A DNA stretch of 64,000 nt from Fischerella sp. CENA71 (GCA_024239075.1 JANBVI010000009.1:1-64000), one strand, 5' to 3'; positions 38,590 through 48,863 are shown, numbered from the stretch's first letter. Numbers and translations are program-made. The notes: generated by a model not told the origin, from the sequence alone.

Positions 38590-38625
38590 AGAACTGGGAA
38601 TTGGGAATTGGGCATTGGGAATAAC
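38590..38625. repeat. TGGGAAT heptamer STRR
   Basis: Four to five TGGGAAT/TGGGCAT units lie between the GH65-PGM and sucrose synthase genes. Confidence 0.75.
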
Positions 38626-38696
38626 TATTAGCTTTATCCTTTTGCCTTTGCGTTTTGTCCCCTAAGCATTACGCCATGCCCAATGCGCTTGCTCAT

Positions 38697-41111
38697 TTAC
38701 CGTTGCATATGCTCTTCCAGGATTTTTTCAGTTCTTGGTTTAAAGACCAGATGGTATAAAGTATCCACGTAGCGTAGTAATGCTTCGCGGTTTTCTTTAT
38801 TTACAAAGTCCCAGAATCTATAAATTTTAGCGAGTAATAGTAACTTTTTGGTATGCATTTGCCAATTGTATTTGTTATGTACTCGCTGGATGACCCGTTC
38901 TGAAATTTCGTACCAATGTTCAGGGTTGCTATTGCACTCATCAAGAAATTGCAGAATTTTATTTGCAGTACCTTCTAAATCTGTAGGATTGATATGAAAG
39001 TTACACTCTCCATCATCAATTAGTTCTGCTGCACCACCAAATTCTGTGGCAAATATTGGTAAGCCAGAACTCATTGCTTCTAGGATCGGTCTTCCAAAGG
39101 CTTCAAAGCGGGCGAAATGGACAAAAATACCTTGACGATCTGCCATAGCTCGGTAAATTTCACCGAGCTCAGGTTTGGGAAGACGCATTCCTATCCAGCG
39201 AATTTGACCATGAAGATTGTACTGATTAATCAAGTTGTAGATTTTTTCCAGTTCTGCTGCTTCTTGTGAGTTTGTAGCTTCAGATAAATGCAACTTATTG
39301 GTAACGAGAATTAAGTTGCATTGCTTCTGCAATTCCTGACTTTGGCCAAAGCATTCTACCAAACCAGAGAGATTCTTGACTGGGGTGATATGAGCGATCG
39401 CACAAATTGGTCGTTTGTTGGGGTCATCTAAATAACCAAATATGTGATCATCTGAACGATTAAAAAGTAAATCGTTAATCTTTTGACCCAGATTGTTGTC
39501 ACGCTTGTCTTTTTCGTTGTAAGGGAAAAAGATATTTTCGTCTACTCCCGGCGGAACCAAATTAAACTTGGAACTTAACAAATTAATGCCGTCAACTACA
39601 TGATAAAGTTCAGGCATGGAAAACATTTTATATGACTCGTACTGACCAAGAGTATCTGGTGTACCAACTATTTCTTGATAGGAGGAGGTCACAATAAAGT
39701 CCGCAGCATTCATGCTGATCAAATCAGCGGTAAATTGGGCTGAAAAGTGATAATGTTCTTCTAAATCTTGCCAGTAAAGGTTACTAAATAAATGTTTAGG
39801 TTTTTCTAGAGAATGGGCAATATTACATTGAGTTACTTTTAAGCTACGTGCTAGTAGAAAAGCAACTAAATTACCATCACTGTAGTTACCAATAATTAAA
39901 TCTGGGCTTCCGTCTAATTGGGCTAAAAGTTGTTTTTCGGCATCAATCGCAAATGTTTCTAAGTATGGCCAAATCTCATATTTAGAAATCCAGTTTTGGG
40001 TGACTTGCGGATTGAATTCCCGAAAAGGAACACGTAAAATCCAAGCGTTTTCGGTTCCTTCTATTTTTTCTAAGCGCAGATTACACTGGGTTCCTTCACA
40101 ATTGGGAATGAGGCGAGTGAGAATAACTACTTGGGGTTGAATACCTAGTGAGTCGAGTCCTGCTAGTTTAATTTCTTCTCGCAGTTTATTTTCTAAACTC
40201 CGAGCTTGTTCTAGCACATAGACGACTTGACCCAAAGTTTCAGGTCTACCTACAGCATCATCTTGAGTGATCCAGCCATGGATGGAAACGAGGACGACGC
40301 GAAAAACTGCGGGAACACGATCAACAAAGGCTTCAAAGATAGCTGGTTGCGGAGTTTCAAGCAGTCGATCAAATAGTTCTAGAGTTTCACGTACTCGTGA
40401 CGCGGTGTTACCCCAACCTGGTTCTAAACCGAGGCTTTGTAGTTGTTCGCTAAACTTTTCGTAGGGTTCTTCAGGTGGTCGTTCGCTGATAAATTTGATG
40501 GCTTGTTTGATTTGTTTATATAGTTGTAAACCTGTTTTGATGCGATCGCCAATCAGTAATTGTTTATGATCATATTCAAGCCGATGTAAAGCATCAAATA
40601 ATACATTTAACCAATACATGCGATCGCTCAACACCTGACTGCACAAATAACGGTTGAGGAATGCTAGACCTTGACCAATATTTCTGGGATCATCGATAGA
40701 TGGAATATTTTTATCAAAAGGATGAAAGTCGATTTCGAGAATTTGAGGCTGGTAGCGGTTGACAAAGCGATCGCGCACATCCAGCAATGCTTGTGGTGTT
40801 TGCAGTTCAAAGTTACTCGTATCTGCTGATAACAACCGCCAAACTTCTTGACTACCTATCCTGGGTCGTAACAGCAACCAAATATCATCTCCTTCCAAGA
40901 TGATTTCATGAGTATAGTGAATTAGTGTTCCCAAGGAAGAAGAATGAAAAAAGTAGGCAGGCTTTTGATATTGCTGACAGTACTCAGCAAAAGCGTGTAA
41001 AATCTCATTTCTCAGGAAGTAACGTTTACCTGAGGCGCTTAAGTTAGAAATTAGTTGACGTAGGATCGTTTTTTCGTCACTGCTTAAAACAGTTTGAATT
41101 AGTTCATACAT
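38697..41111 (-). CDS. susA: Sucrose synthase
   Basis: SusA cleaves sucrose with UDP or ADP to fructose and a nucleotide glucose; in heterocystous cyanobacteria it is a main sucrose-breaking enzyme. From ATG 41111 (AGGA SD within eight bases) the protein is 804 residues, close to the family's 806. Landmarks are GRPETLGQVVYVLEQARSLE, the domain-linking IPNCEGTQCNLRLEKIEGTE, YSDGNLVAFLLARSLKVTQC, and the GT4 core (EAFGRPILEAMSSGLPIFATEFGG) with the catalytic Glu pair. TTG at 41126 is less likely. Confidence 0.96.
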   Translation of the reverse strand: MYELIQTVLSSDEKTILRQLISNLSASGKRYFLRNEILHAFAEYCQQYQKPAYFFHSSSLGTLIHYTHEIILEGDDIWLLLRPRIGSQEVWRLLSADTSNFELQTPQALLDVRDRFVNRYQPQILEIDFHPFDKNIPSIDDPRNIGQGLAFLNRYLCSQVLSDRMYWLNVLFDALHRLEYDHKQLLIGDRIKTGLQLYKQIKQAIKFISERPPEEPYEKFSEQLQSLGLEPGWGNTASRVRETLELFDRLLETPQPAIFEAFVDRVPAVFRVVLVSIHGWITQDDAVGRPETLGQVVYVLEQARSLENKLREEIKLAGLDSLGIQPQVVILTRLIPNCEGTQCNLRLEKIEGTENAWILRVPFREFNPQVTQNWISKYEIWPYLETFAIDAEKQLLAQLDGSPDLIIGNYSDGNLVAFLLARSLKVTQCNIAHSLEKPKHLFSNLYWQDLEEHYHFSAQFTADLISMNAADFIVTSSYQEIVGTPDTLGQYESYKMFSMPELYHVVDGINLLSSKFNLVPPGVDENIFFPYNEKDKRDNNLGQKINDLLFNRSDDHIFGYLDDPNKRPICAIAHITPVKNLSGLVECFGQSQELQKQCNLILVTNKLHLSEATNSQEAAELEKIYNLINQYNLHGQIRWIGMRLPKPELGEIYRAMADRQGIFVHFARFEAFGRPILEAMSSGLPIFATEFGGAAELIDDGECNFHINPTDLEGTANKILQFLDECNSNPEHWYEISERVIQRVHNKYNWQMHTKKLLLLAKIYRFWDFVNKENREALLRYVDTLYHLVFKPRTEKILEEHMQR

Positions 41112-41752
41112 GGCAAATTCCTGCAATTGAGCTTGCCTACGACCTCATTATTTCTTCTCGACAAATTTCAAAGGGCAGGCTCACAAGCTGCATTTATGTT
41201 TTTAACATTAGCGCATTATTTGCCTCAAATTCGTCAATAGCCAAAAATTACTTCATCAGGAGTAGTTAAGACAGCGCAAATAACAATAAGATTTGTAGTC
41301 AGGACTTTATTCTTCAAGACAAGGACTAAAGTCCTGACTACGAAATTACTCAATAATTTTACGTTACTTAACATAGTTTAATTTATTCTCACCGATTTAA
41401 TTATCTTTGAAATCAGACTGACTCAGAATACTAAAAGTCAGAAACAAGACTAGTACGTTATTTGACAATTTTATTTAGAAAAATCTAATTTTTAATTGTT
41501 GATTTTTAATTATTTGAACCTTTTATACCTTGGAAAATGTCAACACTAAGGTTTTTATTTTTACTTAATTACTGATAATACTTTAGTAATAACAAAATTT
41601 ATGACAACTATTTAATACTTAATTAAATCAGTATTTAGAAATACGGTTTTATAGTGATATTGTACTAAAATAGAGTTAAAAATCATCCATTAATATCAGG
41701 CACTATCTAATACGACTGCATTGCGAATACATGTAGAGTTTGGATAAACACA
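41112..41752. other. Intergenic region upstream of susA
   Basis: These 641 bases are A/T-rich and contain the susA promoter on the minus strand. GTAGTCAGGACTTTA (41295-41309) is complementary to 41327-41341, a perfect 15-bp inverted repeat with a 17-nt loop; a similar dispersed CAGGACTTTA repeat is common in Nostocales. No gene is seen. Confidence 0.55.
41295..41341. repeat. 15-bp inverted repeat (GTAGTCAGGACTTTA)
   Basis: The two 15-base arms are perfect reverse complements. A few more base pairs form beyond them with one G-T wobble. It looks like a palindromic small repeat of unknown function. Confidence 0.8.
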
Positions 41753-42148
41753 ATGAATAAAATTGTTTTTGCTGTTTCGGTTATTGCCGTAACAGTGAGT
41801 GGCTTATCTAGCAGGGTTCAAGCTCAATCAAGCATTTCGAGCCAACAGCAATATACTTTATCTGGGGATTCACTCAGTGGAATTAGTGATAGAACAGCTG
41901 AGAACGACTTTACAATATTTTTTGATCAAACACAAAATTTAGCTGGCACAACTGACAATAATACTGGAAAAAATGGACTAGTTCCTGATCAAGGTCTTCG
42001 ACAAGAAATAAATAATCCTGTGCAATTGCGGAGAATTCTTAAACCACAATCACAAACAATCACTCCGGAACTGACCTTACAACCTGCTCAATCCAATATT
42101 GACGGTAACGACGGATTACAGTTACAGATAGGTGTCTCCGATAGATAA
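41753..42148 (+). CDS. Hypothetical exported protein (131 aa)
   Basis: The N-terminus MNKIVFAVSVIAVTVSGLSS with a likely cut after RVQA-Q (about residue 25) is a classical signal peptide. The mature part is polar and rich in Gln, Ser, Asn and Asp, with no clear fold. I do not recognise the family. It lies at the edge of the exopolysaccharide locus on the opposite strand. Confidence 0.6.
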   Translation: MNKIVFAVSVIAVTVSGLSSRVQAQSSISSQQQYTLSGDSLSGISDRTAENDFTIFFDQTQNLAGTTDNNTGKNGLVPDQGLRQEINNPVQLRRILKPQSQTITPELTLQPAQSNIDGNDGLQLQIGVSDR

Positions 42149-42615
42149 GTTGCTGCAAGAACACAATAAATTATCAGGAATTCACATGGGACGTGATTGC
42201 TGATTTTTGAAGACTAACTTTTTAACCTAGAAAACTGAAAGTGAATATCAATAAAAAGCAGAGGTGATAAAAATGACAGCAATTATTGTCTTTTCTATAT
42301 TGTGCTTTCTTTGGATTATTGGCTTTACGCTTTTGGCAGAGTTTTTCTTTTACGAAGAAGAACAAATGTTCTAGTAGTATTCAATGTTAGTGTTCGCTAT
42401 AAGTAGTGTCACAAGAGGTATTTGTAACACGGATGTACTGATTTAGTATCTGTTTATCCCTATAACCGTGCTACCTGTGTCGCACCGTGAGGAGAGAAAG
42501 CTTCACTAATAGTGTAAGCAGCAGTAGCAAAAAGAGATTTTCCCTCCCCCTCTTGTTGCTCTGTAGCTCTCCTCACTTACCCATTTAAGCATGTGATGTT
42601 TTTATTTAGCTTGGT
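42149..42615. other. Gap between the exported protein and the sugar transferase
   Basis: Apart from the 33-codon ORF at 42273-42374, the 467-bp gap has no feature I can support. The stretch 42375-42615 looks unstructured. Confidence 0.4.
42273..42374 (+). CDS. Small single-span membrane protein (33 aa)
   Basis: A good Shine-Dalgarno GAGGTGAT (42261-42268) precedes ATG 42273. The 33 residues start MTAIIVFSILCFLWIIGFTLLAEFF, one hydrophobic span, and end with an acidic FYEEEQMF tail. The layout resembles the small membrane proteins common in cyanobacteria. No family is recognised. Confidence 0.55.
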   Translation: MTAIIVFSILCFLWIIGFTLLAEFFFYEEEQMF

Positions 42616-44046
42616 TTAGTACGCACCTGTTTTTTGCAAAACAACCTTCACAGTTTGCAGTAAAATTTTCATGTCTAATAATAAAGACCAGTTCTCTATA
42701 TAGGTAATATCTAATTTCACTGCATCTTCAAAGTTATCTATATCAGAGCGTCCAGATACTTGCCATAATCCAGTAATACCAGGTAGAACTTCTTGTCTAA
42801 TAAAATGTTTGGTTGTGAACTTCTCTACATCTCTAATAGGTAAAGGACGGGGTCCGACAAGAGTCATTTCTCCGAGAAAAACATTGAAAATTTGTGGTAA
42901 CTCGTCTAGGCTATAACGGCGCAAGAATTTACCAACCCGTGTAACGCGAGGATCGTCCTTCATTTTGAAGAGAACACCATCTTTGATTTCATTTTTAGCT
43001 TCTAAATGAGCTTGTAACTTCTCTGCATTGATAACCATTGTACGAAATTTCCAAATTTTAAACTTGCGACTATGTAAACCAATGCGTTCTTGTTTAAAGA
43101 AGACTGGACCAGGAGAATCTAATTTAATTAATATTGCAATTAACACATAAATCGGAAATAGCATTAAGAGCAAAATCACAGAACAACAAAGATCAAAACA
43201 CCGTTTTATCCAAAAATCACTACCTGCAATAATTGGTGCTGGAATTGTCATACAAGGAACTTCACCAATCATCCAAAAAGTAGATTTAGCAGGGCGAATT
43301 TCGCTTTCGGTTGGGAGAATTCGCAAAGTAATACCAGCTGTCTGAAAGTTCCAGCAAACGTAGAGGCGATTTTTAATCGCACTCCAAGAAACAAAAGTTT
43401 CTACTATTCCTTGCTGACGCAAGTATTCAAAAGTTGACTCTCGATTACATAAATCTAAGCATCTAGAGTCAGCAATACCTTGAATTGTATAGCAATTTTC
43501 CTTTTCTATAATCCTGATATGATTTTCTTTTTCTTCTCTCTCTGTAATTAAGAATATGGGGTGACGAATCGCTCCTTTTGTACGTAATAATTTAGTAACC
43601 ACATCAAATAAATAGCGAGCTATACAGATAAAGAGCAGAGATGACAACCAAAAAATCAAAAAAGTTGATCGCGAAACGTAATGATTTGGTTCGTAAAGAA
43701 AAGCAATGAATAAAAGTAATACCTGTGATAGAGAAACGGCTTTGATAATTCCAAGATAGTTGCGACGGTGAATCCCAGCTTTGTATAGACCTTTTGTCGC
43801 AATTATGACTATTTCTAAAGCCAGAGTGAGTATTAGAAAAGGAGCTTTTTGTGTCCAAGGAGAATTTAAAGGAGTTCCATACAGTATGGCTATGCTCCAA
43901 GCGAGGATCAGAGCAGTAGTATCAAGAGAAATCAGTGTGCTCACCCGCAATAATTTAATTGCTAACCCTCTCTGTATTCTCGTACCTTTTGCAGAGCGTA
44001 AATCTGGTTTTAAACTCACTACTGGTAAAAAAGATTTAGTAGTCAT
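42616..44046 (-). CDS. Polyprenyl-phosphate sugar-1-phosphate transferase (priming glycosyltransferase)
   Basis: The 476-residue protein has several N-terminal membrane spans (about 30-130) and a C-terminal bacterial sugar transferase domain (about 270-470). Its motifs are KRCFDLCCSVILLL, LDSPGPVFFKQERIG, WKFRTM, DELPQIFNVFLGEMTLVGPRP and PGITGLWQVSGRS. It transfers a sugar-1-phosphate to undecaprenyl phosphate to start each repeat unit. It is at the downstream end of the minus-strand exopolysaccharide locus, 283 bp from the xylanase gene. Confidence 0.93.
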   Translation of the reverse strand: MTTKSFLPVVSLKPDLRSAKGTRIQRGLAIKLLRVSTLISLDTTALILAWSIAILYGTPLNSPWTQKAPFLILTLALEIVIIATKGLYKAGIHRRNYLGIIKAVSLSQVLLLFIAFLYEPNHYVSRSTFLIFWLSSLLFICIARYLFDVVTKLLRTKGAIRHPIFLITEREEKENHIRIIEKENCYTIQGIADSRCLDLCNRESTFEYLRQQGIVETFVSWSAIKNRLYVCWNFQTAGITLRILPTESEIRPAKSTFWMIGEVPCMTIPAPIIAGSDFWIKRCFDLCCSVILLLMLFPIYVLIAILIKLDSPGPVFFKQERIGLHSRKFKIWKFRTMVINAEKLQAHLEAKNEIKDGVLFKMKDDPRVTRVGKFLRRYSLDELPQIFNVFLGEMTLVGPRPLPIRDVEKFTTKHFIRQEVLPGITGLWQVSGRSDIDNFEDAVKLDITYIENWSLLLDMKILLQTVKVVLQKTGAY

Positions 44047-44329
44047 AGCTGCTGTTCCTTGTTACTAATTAATTAGAAAAGTTTGTATTGAATTGATAAT
44101 TCAGTACTTGCATCTTAAAAAAAATTATATTTTGATAACTAAATAAAGAGAATGCAAAAATAACTTTAATTAGTAATAATGAGCATTTTTGAAGATTAAA
44201 TATTTTAAAATAAAAAATAAATATTATTTCCCATGGCAATACTTCCTATTGTTTTAGAAAATTAAACTAGGAAGCTTACTATTAATTACACTCTTGTATT
44301 GAATCTAAATTTATTTCGGAAAATAGGAT

Positions 44330-45496
44330 TTAACGTTTTGGCGCTTGATCGAAAGCCCTAGCTATTGCATTCCATGCCAATTTAGGCTTGAGATTTGAGT
44401 CAAATGGTAAAGGACGTACTGGCAAACCATCCGAACGGGGAGCATATTTTGAAATCCAGCTGTCGCGATCGCTCAGTCCCCAAGTCAAGACTGCAATCAC
44501 AGCTTTTTCATCTAGCACTACTGAAAGATAGTCTTCATAAGCAGCAGCGACTACGCGATCGCGAAGCTTTAAATCTTTAGGTAAGTTTTTATCTCTTACA
44601 TCTAGTTCAGTAACTAGAATTTTTAAACCGAGACTTGCAACATCAGCTAAGAATTTTCGTAGTTTTCTAGGATTAAAACGATTTTCGTGACCCCACAGAT
44701 GTGATTGAATACCAAAAGCATGAATTGGCGTTCCTCTAGACTTCAAGCGCTCTAACAGTTTCAGAATTGCACTTCTTGTTGCCTCGTGTTCGGGAATGTC
44801 ATATTCTAGTTCAGTATCGTTATAGACGAGTAGAGCTTTTGGATCTTTCTCGGCAGCAACTCGAAAAGCAAGCTCTATGTAATCCGGACCGAGAAACTTT
44901 AGCCAAGGTGAGTTTCGCAAGCCGTCAGAGCGTTTGTCACCTGGTTTTGTTGCTTCATTAACTACATCCCAAGAGTGGACTTGACCAGCATAATGTTTTG
45001 TAACAGTTGCAATGTGTTCTACCAGAAGTTTTTCTGCATTCTGGTGGTTAACAACTTCCTTAAACCATGGGGGTAAGGCTTCATGCCAGACTAAAGTATG
45101 TCCCCGAAAAAGCATTCCATGAGTACGAGCAAACTTACTTAACCAATCACCAGCTGTAAAATCAAATCTGTTGGGAGTAGGGCGCAAAAGATTCCACTTG
45201 AGTTCCCATTCTGGGACTAAAATATCACATTGTTGAGCAAAACTTGCTGCTAATTTTGGATTTGATTGTAAAAGATCCCGTCTTATTGCTGCTCCATAAA
45301 TGATTCCTTTCGTCGCAGCACGCTTGTTTAAAGGGGTATAGGCTGCTACTTTAAACTGTCTTTTTGAGTTATCGAGCGATTCTATTTGCTGACTTTCATA
45401 TCCAGCCTTAGCTGTTGCGATCGCTCCTATGCTTGTTAGAGTACCTAAACTTAACCATAGGACTTGTCGCCTAGTGACTAATCTTTTCTTAGGCAT
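44330..45496 (-). CDS. GH10 endo-1,4-beta-xylanase, Tat-type signal
   Basis: The 388-residue protein starts with a twin-arginine-like signal (TRRQVLWLSLGTLTSIG, residues 8-24), so export in folded form is likely. The GH10 barrel has VWHEALPPWF, the acid/base Glu in WDVVNEATKPG, and the nucleophile Glu in VTELDVR. These enzymes hydrolyse beta-1,4-xylan or related glycans. Its start overlaps the upstream GT26 stop by 8 bp, so it is translationally coupled within the exopolysaccharide locus. Such a placement suggests editing of the polymer. Confidence 0.92.
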   Translation of the reverse strand: MPKKRLVTRRQVLWLSLGTLTSIGAIATAKAGYESQQIESLDNSKRQFKVAAYTPLNKRAATKGIIYGAAIRRDLLQSNPKLAASFAQQCDILVPEWELKWNLLRPTPNRFDFTAGDWLSKFARTHGMLFRGHTLVWHEALPPWFKEVVNHQNAEKLLVEHIATVTKHYAGQVHSWDVVNEATKPGDKRSDGLRNSPWLKFLGPDYIELAFRVAAEKDPKALLVYNDTELEYDIPEHEATRSAILKLLERLKSRGTPIHAFGIQSHLWGHENRFNPRKLRKFLADVASLGLKILVTELDVRDKNLPKDLKLRDRVVAAAYEDYLSVVLDEKAVIAVLTWGLSDRDSWISKYAPRSDGLPVRPLPFDSNLKPKLAWNAIARAFDQAPKR

Positions 45497-46244
45497 TAAG
45501 AATCTCCCGTAACAATAATCTAGCTAAGAACCAAGGTTCTACTAAGTAACGTCTCCAGAGTCTTTTCGGTTCACTGAGTAAGCGATATAACCATTCCAAG
45601 CCCATTTTCCCCATCCAGCGGGGCGGAGTCGGAATCGCTCCGGCGACATAATCCATACAAGCTCCAGCAGTCAGAATAGCATTACTATGGATCTCCTCTA
45701 AATTGTCCAAAATCCAATATTCTTGACGTGGCATACCCATTCCTACCATCAAGACATGGGGTTGATAAGCTTTAATGGCAGCCAATGTATCTAAATTTTG
45801 TTGACTTCCTTGACTTATGTTTATGTAGCCGTGATTGACAGCAATCTGTAAACCTGGAAACTTCTGACGTAAAATTTCAGCTCCCCGTTCTGCAACTCCC
45901 GGTTGAGATCCCAAATAAAATATCCGCCAGCTTTTATTGGCTGCTTCCCCCATGAGAGGCCATATCCAGTCTGCATAGGTAACTCTTTGCTCTCGCTTTA
46001 GTGGAAAACCCAGTAACTTTCCCAGGAATACTAGAGGCATACCATCAATGTGTGCATAATTAGCCTTGCTATAGAAGGTTTGCATTTTCAAATCATGATG
46101 GTAAATATAAAGGCTATGCAAGTTGTGATTGGCAATAATGCATTTTTTATTTTGTTGTATAGATTTTTGAATCAATGAATTTAACTCAGAAATAGACAGT
46201 GCATCCACTTCAATACCAAGAAATTTGTAAGGTGGACAATTCAT
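45489..46244 (-). CDS. WecG/TagA/CpsF family glycosyltransferase (GT26)
   Basis: The 251-residue protein shows the family ANHNLHSLYIYHHD..., DGMPLVFLGKLLG near residues 60-75, RIFYLGSQPGVAERGAE, and GMGMPRQEYWI motifs. It adds a sugar (N-acetylmannosamine- or uronic-acid-like) to a lipid-linked intermediate. A strong GGAGG five bases before ATG 46244 rules out the longer frame to 46334. It ends 8 bp inside the xylanase gene. Confidence 0.93.
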   Translation of the reverse strand: MNCPPYKFLGIEVDALSISELNSLIQKSIQQNKKCIIANHNLHSLYIYHHDLKMQTFYSKANYAHIDGMPLVFLGKLLGFPLKREQRVTYADWIWPLMGEAANKSWRIFYLGSQPGVAERGAEILRQKFPGLQIAVNHGYINISQGSQQNLDTLAAIKAYQPHVLMVGMGMPRQEYWILDNLEEIHSNAILTAGACMDYVAGAIPTPPRWMGKMGLEWLYRLLSEPKRLWRRYLVEPWFLARLLLREILNA

Positions 46245-46448
46245 GATTACCTCCGTCAAATTTGTAATACAGGCATACACCAATACCAATATAAATGAGA
46301 TTATTCTTACTAATAATAGCAATAATAATCTCATTAAAAAATGACTAATGTTTAGTTAATAGTAAAATGGTAATTATTTTGAATGACAAGTTATTTGTTG
46401 AAAATGCGAGTTTTTGATATGATAAATTTTACTTAAATTTAATAAATA

Positions 46449-47585
46449 TCATATTGTTGAAGAATAGCATTCGAGCTTTTCCAGTGAAAAATGATGCCAA
46501 AAGTTGGTAAAAAATCCTTCATAAGATAACCAATCTTTCCATACCTGGCGACACTCATGTTGCAGTTCTAAAAATTGCTGAGGTGAAAGATTATTGTGAA
46601 ATTCTGCTACTTTTTCAGCAATGTGCGCTAAGTCTTTGCTATCTACCCAAACACAATATTTTTTCCAGTCAATTTTAAAGTCATAAGGTATAACACAATC
46701 AGTATCAACAAAAATGGGAATACGTCCACAACACAATGTTTCATAAAATCTCAGAGAAAAGTTTCCTCGACCACGACAGCAGAGAATATAGTCACTCTCA
46801 ACCATATTTTGTACGTATTCGAGGCGTACTTTTAGTTTTTCTTCAGGTTCCTTTGCTTCAAAAAACGCCATTTTGTCGCGAATTTTAAAATTAGTTTCAA
46901 CTAAAGAACTTTTGCTCAGATACTTCAAAGCTTGATTTCGCAAACGATGTCCTTCATAGGGGGGAAAGGTTTCTCCTCCACTTGCTAGCATTGCTCCTTG
47001 ACGAATTAAATCCTTAAGCTTTATTGAGAAATTGCCTTGATCAGCACAACCATCAAATCCTACCACTGGCTTTTCTTGCTTCTGGCGTATGGTGAGTTGG
47101 TTTTGTTGGTAGTGTTCTAATAAGTCTTCATATAATGCAGTCATGGCAAATTCACGAGATTGCCTTCTATCACCTATAAGCGACTGACGAAAAATGAAAG
47201 CGTCCTGGATGGGAATATATTCATGGGAGCGATCGCCACAATAGAAAATAATAATTGGTTTTCCAGCTTGCTTAACCATTTGAACAAACTCAATAGCTAA
47301 AGCATATGCTGATTTATTTGTCTTAGCTGTCCATGTGTTTCCTGAAACGTCTAACCAATCAAAAGGTAAAACCGCAAAATCTGCTTCTTCTAAGGAAGTA
47401 ATTTCAAACAAAGAGTGACTAATGCTTGCATAATTAGCAATTAACTTATCCCAAGGAGGAATATAATACCCTCTACTTTCTAAGTGAAAATTTTCTGTAT
47501 ACTCTGGCCAGAAAGGTTGAACAATAGTAACCGGATAGACTTCTTGAGGTAGATATCGCTGATCTGAAAATATTTTAATTTTCAT
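46449..47585 (-). CDS. Exostosin-family (GT47) glycosyltransferase
   Basis: The 378-residue protein matches the exostosin/GT47 family: an N-terminal FSDQRYLPQEVYPVTIVQP, ADFAVLPFDWLD, and the C-terminal nucleotide-sugar part ILCCRGRGNFSLRFYETLCCGRIPIFVDTD. Bacterial members add sugars in capsule or exopolysaccharide synthesis; the donor is unknown. It is in the middle of the minus-strand locus. Confidence 0.88.
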   Translation of the reverse strand: MKIKIFSDQRYLPQEVYPVTIVQPFWPEYTENFHLESRGYYIPPWDKLIANYASISHSLFEITSLEEADFAVLPFDWLDVSGNTWTAKTNKSAYALAIEFVQMVKQAGKPIIIFYCGDRSHEYIPIQDAFIFRQSLIGDRRQSREFAMTALYEDLLEHYQQNQLTIRQKQEKPVVGFDGCADQGNFSIKLKDLIRQGAMLASGGETFPPYEGHRLRNQALKYLSKSSLVETNFKIRDKMAFFEAKEPEEKLKVRLEYVQNMVESDYILCCRGRGNFSLRFYETLCCGRIPIFVDTDCVIPYDFKIDWKKYCVWVDSKDLAHIAEKVAEFHNNLSPQQFLELQHECRQVWKDWLSYEGFFTNFWHHFSLEKLECYSSTI

Positions 47586-47720
47586 CCTCTTCTGCTATTA
47601 TTTTTAGAGTTTTTGCATAATCCAGAAACTCTATTGTAAAACTCATGATCTCTATATGTATAAATTTTACAAAATCTTATTAACCGATCAGCCTTTTATT
47701 TAGCTAGAGTAAATTTATAC

Positions 47721-48863
47721 TCACGTTTTATCCAAAATGTCAGCAACTTTTGTTGCTCTCGCCAACCAGGAATATTTTTCTTTGATAAGATTATATGCTG
47801 TTTGTATAAGTGGCTGATATTTCTCTAAGTTAGAGGTTGCATCTAGTATCGCATTAGCTACTTCTACAGTTGAGTATCCTGTAACAATAAGATGCTTTTG
47901 GTTACAGAATTCTTCTAATCCTCTCAAACCTTCTGGAGTTGATACAACTAATTTTTTACTAGCAAAATAATCTAATGCTTTATTGCGAGCTCCACCTGCA
48001 ACAGCTTGCTTGGGAAATGGTAACAATCCTATGTCTGCATACTTAATATAATTAACAAAATCTTTTCGCTCTCGTAAAAAACCAACAAAAGTAATATTTG
48101 CTGGTAATGATTGCTCAATATCACTTTGATCACGACCAATGACAACGAAGTGAACCTTTTGATCATGAGATTCAAGATGTTTGGCAACTTCAATAGCCAT
48201 AGATACAGACATATCGTTACTCGGAAATTGGAAAGTTTTAGGAGCAACAACAACCACTATCTTGGCTGGTCGAATTTCTTGATATGGGTCTGTAGTATCA
48301 AGAAACCGTTCATTCAATAAATCCTCTGCAACTCCATTACCTATACAGTAAATATTATCTGGTTTCCTACCATACCATTTCCCAATAAGTTCGGGAGTTG
48401 ATTCACCTGCCGCAATAATGGGATTACCAGAAAATATCAGCACTCCCTGAGCAATATATGTCTTAATTAATTGCAGAAATTCTTTATAAGGATTAACAAC
48501 AGAAGACAAACGACTCCAGTATTCATAGGCAGAAAATGTATGAAAATCCAAAACAAGAGAGCATTTTTTTTGTTTCGTGGTTGTCAATGCAATTAAAGAC
48601 GCTATTCCAGGTAGCGTTTCTTGTGCATACACAATATCAGGGCGAAACTCTTCTATACATTTTTTTATTGTCTTGATATAAGAAAATAGATCTCTTGAGC
48701 CAATAGATACAGAAGGTGCATAGTTAATTGCTGAACAATCTAAGCCAACCTGACAAATTTCAAAATATTTAATCAGATATTGTCCGAGGTAAAATGGTCT
48801 TGTAAACGCACCAAAGGGTTGACTGGAATCAAGTGTGGAAACAATCAATAAGCGTTTACTCAT
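47721..48863 (-). CDS. GT4-family glycosyltransferase
   Basis: From ATG 48863 the protein is 380 residues. It has a Rossmann N-terminal half (RLLIVSTLDSSQPFGAFTR) and a GT-B C-terminal half with VVIGRDQSDIE, ITFVGFLRERKDF and the GLLPFPKQAVAGGARNKALDYFASKK region that stands where GT4 enzymes have EGxxxxxxE. The sugar is not predictable. The open frame extends to 48899 but MSKRLLIVS is the usual start. Confidence 0.86.
   Translation of the reverse strand: MSKRLLIVSTLDSSQPFGAFTRPFYLGQYLIKYFEICQVGLDCSAINYAPSVSIGSRDLFSYIKTIKKCIEEFRPDIVYAQETLPGIASLIALTTTKQKKCSLVLDFHTFSAYEYWSRLSSVVNPYKEFLQLIKTYIAQGVLIFSGNPIIAAGESTPELIGKWYGRKPDNIYCIGNGVAEDLLNERFLDTTDPYQEIRPAKIVVVVAPKTFQFPSNDMSVSMAIEVAKHLESHDQKVHFVVIGRDQSDIEQSLPANITFVGFLRERKDFVNYIKYADIGLLPFPKQAVAGGARNKALDYFASKKLVVSTPEGLRGLEEFCNQKHLIVTGYSTVEVANAILDATSNLEKYQPLIQTAYNLIKEKYSWLARATKVADILDKT

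Noticed and set aside
46245-46334. Hydrophobic N-terminal extension of the GT26 enzyme
   Set aside because: A perfect GGAGG before ATG 46244 and the family length point to the shorter form.
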